64,000 nt of DNA from CBDHDJ01 sp965261645. Its GTDB lineage: Bacteria; Pseudomonadota; Alphaproteobacteria; SHVV01. The translations under genes were made by a program, and so were the position numbers. The stretch spans positions 1-64,000 of the forward strand of contig CBDHDJ010000002.1 of assembly GCA_965261645.1 (NCBI GenBank). The letters are read 5' to 3'. Below, piece after piece: positions 16,043 to 24,811 of this stretch. Below the pieces are notes generated by a model. That model did not search any database and had not been told where the DNA came from. It was given only the letters and a program-made list of their open reading frames with translations. Position 1 is the stretch's first letter; every line of letters begins with the position of its first letter.

Positions 16043-16197
16043 TACGAAAGAAGTCCTCGATCACGGTCGAGACGTGTATGCCCTCGGAACGCAGATCACC
16101 ATGCACGATCTGTTGCGGACCTCGTACAGCTCCATGGTCCTCGTCCACTCGTCGCCGCTCCGGTAAACCGATACCTGAGTCAAATCGTCCACAGGAC

Positions 16198-17994
16198 CTA
16201 GCGCGCCGCCCGCGCCAGGGTGCCGCTGCGCAGCTCCCCCGCCACGATCGTCGCCGCGGGGACGATCCCGTGGATGCTCCGCACATCGGTCTCGAACGGG
16301 TCCCGCGGCAGGACGATGAAGTCGGCGAGAAAGCCCGCCCGTATCGCGCCGAGCTCCTCTTCCAGTCCGAGCTGCGCGGCGCCGTTGACGGTATAGCCGG
16401 CCAGCGCCTGCTCCAGGGAGATTGCGGCATCGGCCGGCGGCATGGCGACGGCGGCGGCGTCGCCCATCGCCCGCCGGGTCATGCTCGTCTCGATGCCGAT
16501 GAAGGGACTCACCCGGCGCGCGTTGTGGATGACGTCGCTCGACAGCGTCACATTGGCCCGGCGCTCGAAGAAACGCCCGACCACCTGGGAGCGTCCGGCC
16601 CGCTCCGCTCCGACGTTCATTTCCCTGGCCTCCCCGAAGACCGCCCCGCCGAACCAATGCGGAGTGAAGTTGGCGTGCACGTCCAGCGCGCGAAAGCGTT
16701 CGATGTCGGTCTCGGCGACCGAGAACAGATGACTCGCCGTGATCTCGATCCCCAGGGGACGCCCCAGCGCGGCCCGGGCCTGCTCGACCGCATCGAGAAT
16801 GTTCCTCGCCGCCCGGTCGCCCGCCGCATGCAAGTGCAGATCGATGCCGTGGCCGTCCAGCTCCTGCATCAGGCCGCTCAGCCGCCGCGTCGGGAACAGC
16901 ACGGCGCCGTGGTTGCCGGGGTCCGTGGCATAGGGTTCCAGCATGGCGGCGGCAAGAATGTCCTGTATCCCGTCGTAATGAATCTTGACGGTGTTGAACC
17001 GGAGCTTGCCGTGGCCGTACTCCTCCCTCAGCCGGGGCAGGGACTGCGCCGCGGTGTCGATCTGCTCCGGCGCCCATATGTGGTACGAGCCTTCCCAGCG
17101 CAGCGGCAGGTCGCCGTCCTTCGCGATGGCGTGCCCGGCCCGGTATACCGCGTCGTCCATGTTGAAGTTGCCGGCATCCCACACCGTGGTGATGCCCTTG
17201 CTCGACATGAAGTTCAGGTACTTGAGCAGCCGCGCTTTCAGCGCACCGGCATCGGGCGCGAACGCGCCCATGTACGGCGTCAGTGCGAACTCCTTGACCC
17301 AGCCGGTGAGCTCTCCGTTTCCGTCACGCACGAAATGCGACAGGTTCGTACTTACATCCGGCGTGTTCCGGTCGATGCCCAGCATCCGGAGCAGTGCGGA
17401 ATTGACCCACACGCTGTGGCCGGAATTGTCGTACAGAAAGATGGGCTTCGTGCCGGAAACCCTGTCCAGATCCTGCTTGTGCGGCCCGTGCGGCAGGTAC
17501 GCGGCCAAATCCCATGTCCCCTGCACGATCGCGAGGGCCGACGGGTGATCATCGGCGTACCGCCGCAGCCAGGCCAGCGTCGCCTCCTTCGGCCTGGACG
17601 GCATCCTGTCGGCCCCGACGGGCCGTTCGTTCTCTCCGGGGGCCGCATCCAGCACCGACAGGTCGCCCGAGAGGGCGACCAGGCCGGGGTGGGTGTGCGC
17701 GTCGATGATGCCCGGCATCACGAACCGTCCCTGCAAGTCCACGACCCCGCCCTCCCCGGCGGCGTAGCGCAGGGCCTCCCCGGCAGAGCCGACAAAGGCG
17801 AATCGGTCGCCCCTCGTGACGAACGCCCGGGCCCGGGGCAGATCCTCGTCCCCGGTATGGACCCGGGCGTTCACGTACACCGTCACCGGTGTGCCGGTCC
17901 GCGCCGACGTCGCGGCTTCGCGCGGTTCCGAGTGAGCGGCTGTCGATGTCATCGCGACGACCAACATGATCATCAGGTGTCTCGTCTTCATCAT
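16198..17994 (-). CDS. Exported metal-dependent amidohydrolase (YtcJ-like, amidohydrolase_3)
   Basis: The precursor is about 598 residues. It starts at ATG 17994 (MMKTRHLMIMLVVAM), chosen because GAAGG lies upstream and the signal peptide then begins at residue 1, with a likely cleavage after AHS. Family motifs are the metal-binding DAHTHP early on (VVDLQGRFVMPGIIDAHTHP), the DLHLHAAGDRAARN segment, the TLSSDVIHNARRVSPFIGIE segment, and the C-terminal LEEELGAIRAGFLADFIVLP typical of amidohydrolase_3. It probably hydrolyses an amide or related bond in the periplasm; the substrate cannot be read from the sequence. It stands alone between an uncertain frame and an IS3 element. Its G+C looks higher than its neighbours, which may mean separate acquisition. 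Confidence 0.85.
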   Translation of the reverse strand: MMKTRHLMIMLVVAMTSTAAHSEPREAATSARTGTPVTVYVNARVHTGDEDLPRARAFVTRGDRFAFVGSAGEALRYAAGEGGVVDLQGRFVMPGIIDAHTHPGLVALSGDLSVLDAAPGENERPVGADRMPSRPKEATLAWLRRYADDHPSALAIVQGTWDLAAYLPHGPHKQDLDRVSGTKPIFLYDNSGHSVWVNSALLRMLGIDRNTPDVSTNLSHFVRDGNGELTGWVKEFALTPYMGAFAPDAGALKARLLKYLNFMSSKGITTVWDAGNFNMDDAVYRAGHAIAKDGDLPLRWEGSYHIWAPEQIDTAAQSLPRLREEYGHGKLRFNTVKIHYDGIQDILAAAMLEPYATDPGNHGAVLFPTRRLSGLMQELDGHGIDLHLHAAGDRAARNILDAVEQARAALGRPLGIEITASHLFSVAETDIERFRALDVHANFTPHWFGGAVFGEAREMNVGAERAGRSQVVGRFFERRANVTLSSDVIHNARRVSPFIGIETSMTRRAMGDAAAVAMPPADAAISLEQALAGYTVNGAAQLGLEEELGAIRAGFLADFIVLPRDPFETDVRSIHGIVPAATIVAGELRSGTLARAAR

Positions 17995-18019
17995 TGCCCA
18001 GCCTTCCTCGAGATCCATG

Positions 18020-18514
18020 CGTTGCGGCGCCCCCGATCGAACTCCCCGGATGCGTGAAGTCGCCCGGCGGAATTCCGGAGACCCCCGGACACCCCCCCGG
18101 ACACAATGCCAGGCTGTCAGCCTAGTGACCTTCCTTGTGTGATCTTATGATGAGTGTCGTGACTATACTGGTGTCATTAGAGTGACCTTGAAGGGCCAAT
18201 AGCACATTCGGCGTCGGCGCACGGCCGAGCCGGACCCTCGGGAACCGGTCGACGGCGGCAGGGGGGCTGGGCAGGACGGGGCGGGCCCGTCCGGTGGCTT
18301 CTACGGGGAAGTGTCTCACGTTGCGCCCGGACAGGTGCCCTCGCCGGGCGGCCGATGCAAGCGGATTTTGCCGCCGCCGGCGGCAGCGCGTTGTCGGTCC
18401 CCCGATCGGCGGCGCCCTGCCGCGGGCTTCCGCCGGCCCCGTGCCCGGCCGCCCCGGATACTCCGTCAGGACATCGGCCGCGAGGCTCTCCGAGATGTGG
18501 AGTGACCCTCTAAA
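18020..18514. other. Intergenic GC-rich stretch upstream of amidohydrolase and before IS3
   Basis: About 500 bp hold no reading frame I can support. A less GC-rich patch around 18125-18200 (with GTGACTATACTGGTGTCATT) is the only promoter-like part and could serve the minus-strand amidohydrolase. I see no tRNA, operator or terminator. Confidence 0.35.
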
Positions 18515-18573
18515 AGTGGTCCAGATTTGTTAAGAGAGTTTGGCGCATTTTGCCCCCTCGAAAGGAGGACAAA

Positions 18574-18852
18574 ATGAGCCGTAAACGCTACACCCCGGAA
18601 CAGATTATCAGCATGTTGCGCGAAGCCGAGGTGGCCTTGGCGCAGGGCCAGTCGGTTGGTCAAGCTTGTCGCACGCTCGGCGTATCGGAGCAGAGTTACT
18701 ATCGCTGGCGCAAGGAATATGGCGGCCTTCGTACTGACCAGGCCAAGCGTCTGAAGGACCTGGAGAAGGAGAATGGCCGTCTCCGGAAGGCGATCTCGGA
18801 TCTGACGTTGGATAAGCTGATCTTGAAAGAGGCGCTTGAGGGAAATTGCTAA
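18574..18852 (+). CDS. IS3-family transposase OrfA (helix-turn-helix, leucine zipper)
   Basis: A 92-residue protein starting at ATG 18574 after a strong AGGAGG. The N-terminal HTH (KRYTPEQIISMLREAEVALA, then QACRTLGVSEQSYYRWRKEY) binds element ends. The C-terminal heptads (LKDLEKENGRLRKAISDLTL) form the zipper used for multimerisation. Its TAA overlaps the start region of orfB, which is in the -1 frame. This is the usual IS3 arrangement for making an OrfAB fusion by programmed frameshifting; the slippery site itself was not pinned down. Confidence 0.93.
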   Translation: MSRKRYTPEQIISMLREAEVALAQGQSVGQACRTLGVSEQSYYRWRKEYGGLRTDQAKRLKDLEKENGRLRKAISDLTLDKLILKEALEGNC

Positions 18853-19751
18853 GCCCCGCCCGTCGCCGGCAGTGTGTTGATCATCTCCAGGCCGAACTGG
18901 GAATCTCCGAGCGACGTGCCTGTGCTGTTGCAGGCCAACATCGCTCAACCCAGCGCAAGAGACCCCGTGGTCGGGATGATGAAGAGGCACTCACGGCCGC
19001 GATCATCCGCTTGGCCAGCCAGTATGGCAGATATGGCTATCGGCGGATCACTGCCTTGCTCAGGACCGAAGGTTGGCATGTGAACGCCAAGCGGGTCCAG
19101 CGCATCTGGCGGCGGGAGGGGCTGAAGCTCCCACAGAAGCAACCGAAACGGGGCAGGCTGTGGCTCAACGACGGATCCTGCATCCGTCTGCGGCCGTGCT
19201 GGCCCAATCACGTCTGGTCCTATGACTTCGTCATGGATCGAACACACGATGGGAGGAAGTCCCGCATGCTCACCGTGATCGATGAGTTTACCAGGCGGTG
19301 CATGGCCGTTGTCGTCGAGCGAAGATTGAACTCGGACAATGTACTCCATTGTCTGACCGAGCTCTTCGTCCAACATGGCCCGCCGGATCATATCCGTTCC
19401 GACAACGGCTCAGAGTTTACCGCTCATGCCGTCCGCGACTGGCTCGGCAGGATCGGCGTCAAGACCCTCTATATCGAGCCCGGGTCACCTTGGGAGAACG
19501 GATACAACGAGAGCTTCAACTCAAAGCTCCGGGACGAAATCCTGAACACGGAGATCTTCTATACATTGAAGGAGGCCAAAGTGCTGATCGAACGATGGCG
19601 GCATCACTACAATACCATCCGGCCGCATAGCTCGCTCGGATACAGACCGCCGGCCCCAGAAACCATCTTGCCAAACGTTGAGGGGCCAACCTACGCCGTT
19701 GAGGGGCTACGGGTGGCCCTTCAACTTAACCCGCGCCAAACTCTAACTTAA
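18846..19751 (+). CDS. IS3-family transposase OrfB (rve integrase core)
   Basis: A 301-residue catalytic subunit. The N-terminal HTH_21-like part (YGRYGYRRITALLRTEGWHV, NAKRVQRIWRREGLKLP) precedes the DDE core: NHVWSYDFVMDRTHDG (Asp), HIRSDNGSEFTA (Asp), SPWENGYNESFNSKLRDEIL (Glu). It continues into RPHSSLGYRPPAPETILP. The frame is intact. Translation probably occurs mainly as an OrfAB fusion. A 3' copy of the same gene lies at 31214-31463, and an older diverged one at 9568-9749. Confidence 0.93.
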   Translation: MLSPARRRQCVDHLQAELGISERRACAVAGQHRSTQRKRPRGRDDEEALTAAIIRLASQYGRYGYRRITALLRTEGWHVNAKRVQRIWRREGLKLPQKQPKRGRLWLNDGSCIRLRPCWPNHVWSYDFVMDRTHDGRKSRMLTVIDEFTRRCMAVVVERRLNSDNVLHCLTELFVQHGPPDHIRSDNGSEFTAHAVRDWLGRIGVKTLYIEPGSPWENGYNESFNSKLRDEILNTEIFYTLKEAKVLIERWRHHYNTIRPHSSLGYRPPAPETILPNVEGPTYAVEGLRVALQLNPRQTLT

Positions 19752-19760
19752 GCGCTGGAC

Positions 19761-20848
19761 GGCTTTGGTGCATGGACCTGAGGATTAGTATATCTGGCTC
19801 CGCTTCCGTCTTTGAGAGTTTGTCATGCCTTTAAGTTCCACGCATCGCGTCGCCACCATATCCCCAGAGCCAAGTACCGGGTCATGAACTGGCCGGATTA
19901 TGACCGTGGTTTGGTTCGGCGCGGCGACATTCGTTTCTGGATTGATGAGAGCGCCCTGGAGCAATGGGACGCAGCCAAGCGGCGAACTCCTGGTGGCCAG
20001 CGGCGGTTTTCAGAGTTGGCGATTTCCACGACACTGATGCTGGGGGCGGTCTTCAGACTGCCGCTGCGCCAGACGGAAGGCTTTGTGCGTTCCCTCGTGG
20101 ACTTGATGGGGTGCGATCTGCCGGTGCCGGATCACACCACGCTGTCGCGGCGGCGGCGAACGGTGGATGTCGTTGTGGAAACCAGCACGAACAAGCGGTC
20201 TACGGATATCGTGCTGGATTCCACGGGCCTGAAATTCTTTGGCGCTGGCGAGTGGGCTCGCGCCAAGCACGGTGAAACGCGGCGCTCGTGGCGCAAGCTG
20301 CATATCTCGGTTGACCCGGCCAGCAGCGAGATCCGGACGCATGAACTGACCGGTGACGACACGGCCGATGCGACGATGGCGGGACCGCTGCTCGCCGGTT
20401 CCGGTGGGATGATCCGGCGCGTGTTTGCCGACGGCGCCTATGACGGGGAGCCCGTGACAAAAGCGATCCGAAAAGCTCGGCCACCGAATTCACCACCTGA
20501 AATCATCATCCCGCCACGCGCCACATCCATTCCTCCCCCGGACACGCCTCATGGCGGATCGGAACGGGAGCACCATGCGGCGGAGATCGCGTCGAAGGGA
20601 AGGATGAACTGGCAGAAACGACAGGGCTACGGATTGAGAGCGCTTGGCGAAACAGCCATGGCTCGCGTCAAGAGGCTCAACGGCGGCAAGCTCACCGCTC
20701 GCACATTCCAATCCCAACAAACCGAAATCGCCATGCAGATCGACGCACGCAATCGCTCTATCCGTGCGGCGAAACCAAACACAATCAGGATCCGCTAACC
20801 AACCGGGGAATGGGCGATCACACCAGCGTGGCTCCATGCACCAAAGTT
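19761..20848 (+). mobile_element. IS5-family element, complete or nearly so
   Basis: Ends are GGCTTTGGTGCATGGACC on the left and CTTTGGTGCATGGAGCC when the right end is read inward (20831-20846). It abuts the clipped end of the IS3 element directly. A partial second copy with the same right end lies inverted at 27735-28136. No clear short target duplication is visible, which suggests deletion or recombination at one side. Confidence 0.8.
19812..20798 (+). CDS. IS5-family transposase
   Basis: About 328 residues. The family N-terminus HASRRHHIPRAKYRVMNWPD, then YDRGLVRRGDIRFWIDESAL, is present. It requires a start upstream of ATG 19884; TTG 19812 is the nearest plausible one. The DDE core shows TDIVLDSTGLKFFGAGEW (Asp), FADGAYDGEPVTKAIR (Asp) and the C-terminal MNWQKRQGYGLRALGETAMA, then RVKRLNG (Glu region). 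It catalyses movement of the element. The frame is uninterrupted. Confidence 0.9.
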   Translation: MRVCHAFKFHASRRHHIPRAKYRVMNWPDYDRGLVRRGDIRFWIDESALEQWDAAKRRTPGGQRRFSELAISTTLMLGAVFRLPLRQTEGFVRSLVDLMGCDLPVPDHTTLSRRRRTVDVVVETSTNKRSTDIVLDSTGLKFFGAGEWARAKHGETRRSWRKLHISVDPASSEIRTHELTGDDTADATMAGPLLAGSGGMIRRVFADGAYDGEPVTKAIRKARPPNSPPEIIIPPRATSIPPPDTPHGGSEREHHAAEIASKGRMNWQKRQGYGLRALGETAMARVKRLNGGKLTARTFQSQQTEIAMQIDARNRSIRAAKPNTIRIR

Positions 20849-20881
20849 AGCACGGGATACCCTCCTTCCAAGCGACTGCCG

Positions 20882-22331
20882 CTAGCCCGGCTCGGGCGGT
20901 CGGCGATCGGCCCAGGGCCGTGCGGCTTCGAGTTGTGATGCCAGGCGGAACAACAACGCCTCATCGCCAAAACGGGTACCGAAGTGAATGCCGATCGGCA
21001 GGCCGTCGTCGGACCAGGACAGCGGCACCGACATGGCCGGTCCGCCCGATTCGTTGAACAGCGGCGTCAACGGGATTTCGTCCATCAGCTGGCGCTCGTA
21101 ATAGTCGTCCAAATCCGGGTTCATCATGTCCATGGCGCCGAGCGGGATCGGCGGCTTGGCCATGGTGGTGGACCATGGTGGTGGACAAGAGCACATCGTA
21201 GTTTTCGAAGAACCCGGCCATCTGGCGGCCGATGCGGTGCATGGTCTGGATCGCAGCTGCGTACTCCACGCCAGTGTAGTTGGCGGCCTCTTGCACCCAA
21301 GCGTAGGGCACCCGCTCGAGATCGCCTTGCTGGAGATCGCGGGCCAACGCCCGGGCCTGCGCGTGCACCATGTTGTAGACGTTCGCGCCGATGATGATGC
21401 GCCAGACCTGACGAATCCCGGCATCGTTCACGTCGGGCGCTGCTTCTTCGACGACATGGCCGAGATCGGTACAGAGCTTGGCCGCGTCTTCGATGGCCTT
21501 GACGCATGCGGGATCGATCGCTGCGCCGGCGTGGGTCTTGGCCATGACCGCGATGCGAAGCTGACCCGGATCGGCGCCGACCTCCTCGAGGAAGGGCCGC
21601 GCCGGCGGTGGCGCGACATAGGGATCGCCGGGCGATGGCCCGTGTGTCGCATCCAACATCGCGGCTGAATCGCGTACCGAGCGCGATCCGCAGTGGCCGA
21701 CCGACATGCCACTCATGCCCTCGCCGACATCGGGCCCCACCGGATACCGGGCGCGCGTTGGCTTGAGCCCGAACACGCCGCAATTGGCGCAGGGGATGCG
21801 GATCGAGCCGCCGCCATCGGTGGCGTGCGCCATCGGCAACATGCGGGTCGCCACGGCAGCGGTGGCCCCGCCCGAGGAGCCGCCGGCGCTCCGTTCGAGG
21901 TTCCACGGATTGCGTGTCGGGCCCAGGAGCTGAGACTCCGTCGTGCCAGCGAGACCGAGCTCGGGCGTGTTGGTCTTGCCCATGATGACGAGCCCGGCCG
22001 CACGGGTCCGCACCGTGATCGTGCTGTCATGATCGGGGACGTAGTCGGCAAACAGCCGGCTGCCCGCCGAGGTGGTGACACCGGCACAGTAGATGCCGAG
22101 GTCCTTCATCATGTAGGGCACACCGGTAAACGGGCCGTCGGGCAGGCCGGCGGCGATCTACCGTTCGGCCTCGTCGTACATCTTGTTGACGACCGCATTG
22201 ATGACGGGGTTGACCGCCTCCACCCGCGCGATCGCCGCCTCCAGCACTTCGCCGGGCGTGACCTCCTTAGCGCGGATCAGCTGGGCGAGACCGAGCGCAT
22301 CATAGTCCTGGTATTCGGCAAACCCAGCCAC
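20882..22331 (-). pseudogene. Amidase (amidase-signature family), inactivated by TAG and a 13-bp tandem duplication
   Basis: The minus-strand gene from GTG 22331 to TAG 20882 would encode 478 residues. It starts AGFAEYQDYDALGLAQLIRA and contains the amidase Ser-cis-Ser-Lys machinery: Lys in GVPYMMKDLG, the glycine-rich SAGGSSGGATAAVATRMLP, and ATDGGGSIRIPCANCGVFGL with the nucleophile Ser. Two lesions are clear. Codon 58 is TAG (22160-22158) before IAAGLPDGPFTGVP. The 13-mer CCATGGTGGTGGA is present twice in tandem (21160-21172, 21173-21185), shifting the frame after DVLLSTTM. Removing one unit restores LSTTMAKPPIPLGAMDMMNP and the rest. It lies 33 nt downstream of the CoxL-like gene on the same strand, so it was probably its operon partner. 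Confidence 0.88.
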
Positions 22332-22364
22332 GCCATCCCCCTTTTGACAACGGCCTTGTTGCGA

Positions 22365-24719
22365 TCAGTGACCCGCGGCCTCGATGGCCTGGCGCACCCG
22401 CATTGGCGTCATCGGCATCTCGACATGGCGCACACCGAGATGCCAGAGCCCGTCGACCACCGCATTGACCATGGCGGCCGGCGCGCCGATGGTGCCGCTC
22501 TCGCCGGCGCCCTTGACCCCAAGCGGGTTATTGGGACTGAGCGATTCCAGGCGCTCACAGCCGAAGTTCGGCACGTCCTCGGCCCGCGGCATGCCGTAGT
22601 CCATGAACGTGCCGGTGAGGTTCTGCCCCGACTCCGGTTCGTAAATGCAGTGCTCCATGAGCGCCTGGCCGATGCCCTGCACCAGGCCGCCATGGATCTG
22701 CCCCTCGACGACCATCGGATTGATGACGCGACCGCAATCATCGACGACGAAGTAATCGCGCAGCCGAATCAACCCGGTCTCGGGATCGACGAGCACGGTG
22801 CAGAGGTGGAGCGCCGAGGGGTAGTTGTAATCGTCCGGATCGTAGAACGCGGTCTCGTCGAGCCCGAGTTCGAAGTCGTCGGGATAGTCGGCGCCATAAT
22901 AGGCGGCGCCGGCGATCTCCTGGAAGGTCATCTGACGATCGGTGCCTTTGACCACGAAGGCGCCGTTTTCGTAGTCGACGTCCGCAAGCGCGCACTCCAT
23001 GAGGTGGGCGGCGAGCTTGCGGCCCTTCTCGACGATACGCTCGGCACCCATCGTGATCGCGGTGCCGAACAGCGTGATCGAGCGCGAGGCGCCGGTGCCG
23101 ATGCCGAAAGGCGCCCTGTCGGTATCCCCGACGACGATCTCGACATCATCGAAATCGACGCCGAGTTTGTCCGCCGCGATCTGGGCAAAGGTCGTCTCCT
23201 GCGCCTGACCGTGATTGTGACTGGCGCACAGGACCGTGACCTTGCCCGTGGGATGAACCCGGACGTTGGCCGAATCCCACCAGCCCTGGCGCGCGCCCTC
23301 CTGCGCACCGATTTTGCTCGGCCCCATGGCCGCACAGTCCATGAAGCCGGCCAGGCCGATGCCCATCAGGACGCCGTCGTTGCGCAAGCGCGCCTGTTCA
23401 TCGCGGAGCGATTGGTAATCGCCCATGCCCTTGACCGTCCGCATGAGACCCGGTGGATCGCCCGAATCGTAGGTGACGTCGGTCGATGTGGTGTGGGGAA
23501 ACTGCTCGGCCTGAATAAAATTTCGTTCGCGCACGGTGCACACGTCGATGCCCATCTCGCGCGCGCCGTTCTCGAGCAGGCGCTCGACGACATAATGCAC
23601 TTCGGGCCGGCCGGCGCCGCGATAGGCATCGACCGGCGTCGAATTGGTGTAGACCAGATTGAGCCCAGCGTAGACCGCTGGCACGGTATAGAGGCTCGGC
23701 AGGAGGGCGTGGCCGAAGCACGGCACGACCGGCGCGGCCGTACTGCAATAGGCGCCCAGGGCCGCGATGGTATCGGTGCGGATGGCGAGGATTTTCCCAT
23801 CCTCTGCGAACGCCATCTTGCAGGCGGTCACGTGGTCCCGCGCGTGATGATCGACGACGAAACACTCCGAGCGCGTCTCGGTCCAGCGTACCGGCCGATC
23901 AAGCTTTCGCGAGGCCCACAACAGCGTCGGGTATTCCGGGTAATGATAGAACTTGGGCCCGAACCCACCGCCGACATCGGGCGAGACGACGCGAATCTTG
24001 TGCTCCGGGATATAGAGCGACTGCTCCGCGAGCCAGCGGCGCTGCATGTGCGGATTCTGCAATGTCGCCCACAGGGTGTAATGCTCGTACGCGGAATCAT
24101 AGTGGCCGATGGCGGCGCGTGGCTCCATATAGGCCGGGCAAATGCGGTTTTGCGTGTGCTCGAGTGAGGTGACGTGCGCGGCTTGGGCGAAGGCCGCGTC
24201 CGTCGCCATCTCATCGCCGATCTCCCAGTCGAAGGCGAGATTGGTGCCGAAGTCGGGATGGACCAGGGGCGCACCCGAATCCAGGGCGTGAGCCGTCTCC
24301 ACCACCGCGGGCTGAGGCTCGTAATCGACCTCCACGGCTTCAGCCGCATCGAGCGCCTGGGCGGCCGTCTCCGCCACCACGATGGCCACGGGTTCACCGA
24401 TGAACACGACGCGATCGGACGCCAGAATGCTCAGCGTGACCTCGTTCATTGGGCGCCCGTCGCGAAACGGTACCGCCCACAGGCAGGGTGCGCGGCCCAA
24501 GCCATCGGCCGACCAATCCGCCCCCGTCAAGACAGCCAGCACGCCCGGCAGCGCCTTGGCCTTCTCGGTCGTGAAGCCCTTGATCGCGGCATGGGCGTGC
24601 GGGCTCCGGACGAAGGCCGCATAAGTCATGTTGGGGAGCGTCAGGTCATCGACAAAAGTCCCGCGGCCGCGCAGGAACCGCTCGTCCTCGCGACGCTTCA
24701 GCGAGCTGCCGATATACAT
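22365..24719 (-). CDS. CoxL-like molybdenum hydroxylase large subunit (form II motif), copy 1
   Basis: A 784-residue xanthine dehydrogenase/CO dehydrogenase-family subunit that binds the molybdopterin cofactor and hydroxylates its substrate. It starts at ATG 24719 after GGGGGAGG. The N-terminal a/b hammerhead domain (RREDERFLRGRGTFVDDLTL) is followed by the cofactor domains. VSPDVGGGFGPKFYHYPEY, DAYRGAGRPEVHY and GVKGAGESGTIGAP (catalytic Glu) are all present. AYRGAGR, rather than AYRCSFR, marks form II, so CO oxidation is unlikely. No small 2Fe-2S or medium FAD subunit gene is nearby, which is unusual. It shares an operon with the amidase pseudogene and diverges from a permease, with an IS1595 element inserted between them. 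A paralog of equal length is at 33730-36084. Confidence 0.92.
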   Translation of the reverse strand: MYIGSSLKRREDERFLRGRGTFVDDLTLPNMTYAAFVRSPHAHAAIKGFTTEKAKALPGVLAVLTGADWSADGLGRAPCLWAVPFRDGRPMNEVTLSILASDRVVFIGEPVAIVVAETAAQALDAAEAVEVDYEPQPAVVETAHALDSGAPLVHPDFGTNLAFDWEIGDEMATDAAFAQAAHVTSLEHTQNRICPAYMEPRAAIGHYDSAYEHYTLWATLQNPHMQRRWLAEQSLYIPEHKIRVVSPDVGGGFGPKFYHYPEYPTLLWASRKLDRPVRWTETRSECFVVDHHARDHVTACKMAFAEDGKILAIRTDTIAALGAYCSTAAPVVPCFGHALLPSLYTVPAVYAGLNLVYTNSTPVDAYRGAGRPEVHYVVERLLENGAREMGIDVCTVRERNFIQAEQFPHTTSTDVTYDSGDPPGLMRTVKGMGDYQSLRDEQARLRNDGVLMGIGLAGFMDCAAMGPSKIGAQEGARQGWWDSANVRVHPTGKVTVLCASHNHGQAQETTFAQIAADKLGVDFDDVEIVVGDTDRAPFGIGTGASRSITLFGTAITMGAERIVEKGRKLAAHLMECALADVDYENGAFVVKGTDRQMTFQEIAGAAYYGADYPDDFELGLDETAFYDPDDYNYPSALHLCTVLVDPETGLIRLRDYFVVDDCGRVINPMVVEGQIHGGLVQGIGQALMEHCIYEPESGQNLTGTFMDYGMPRAEDVPNFGCERLESLSPNNPLGVKGAGESGTIGAPAAMVNAVVDGLWHLGVRHVEMPMTPMRVRQAIEAAGH

Positions 24720-24811
24720 GGAAATCCTCCCCCTCGTACGCTGAGGTCAAGCCTCGCGCCTCTGTGTCTCCACTATACACGGTCTTGCCAAGTACGGGAG
24801 CATGTTCAAGG

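Larger units (their letters stand above)
18515..19760 (+). mobile_element. IS3-family element (IS407-type), right end clipped by IS5 element
   Basis: The left end is AGTGGTCCAGATTTGTTAAG. The right end should be its counterpart, read inward as AGTGGTCCAGCGCTTAAG and seen intact at 31454-31463 in a partial copy. Here only GTCCAGCGCTTAAG survives, because the IS5 element begins immediately at 19761. Two overlapping frames, orfA and orfB, fill it. The missing terminal bases suggest that this copy can no longer move by itself. Confidence 0.8.

Noticed and set aside
15676..18057. 793-codon plus-strand open frame antisense to the amidohydrolase
   Set aside because: It mirrors the minus-strand gene with a real signal peptide and metal motifs. 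The plus-strand translation is Arg/Pro/Gly-rich with no motif, a GC-rich antisense artefact.
18122..18319. Possible small minus-strand gene upstream of the amidohydrolase
   Set aside because: Short, Pro/Arg-rich frame in GC-rich intergenic DNA without a ribosome-binding site.
21693..24167. 824-codon plus-strand open frame antisense to CoxL-like copy 1 and the amidase
   Set aside because: Long only because of codon bias on the opposite strand. It has no domain, and the minus-strand genes explain the DNA fully.
22365..24719. True CO dehydrogenase large subunit
   Set aside because: The active-site loop is AYRGAGR rather than AYRCSFR, so CO oxidation is not supported; the same holds for the copy at 33730-36084.
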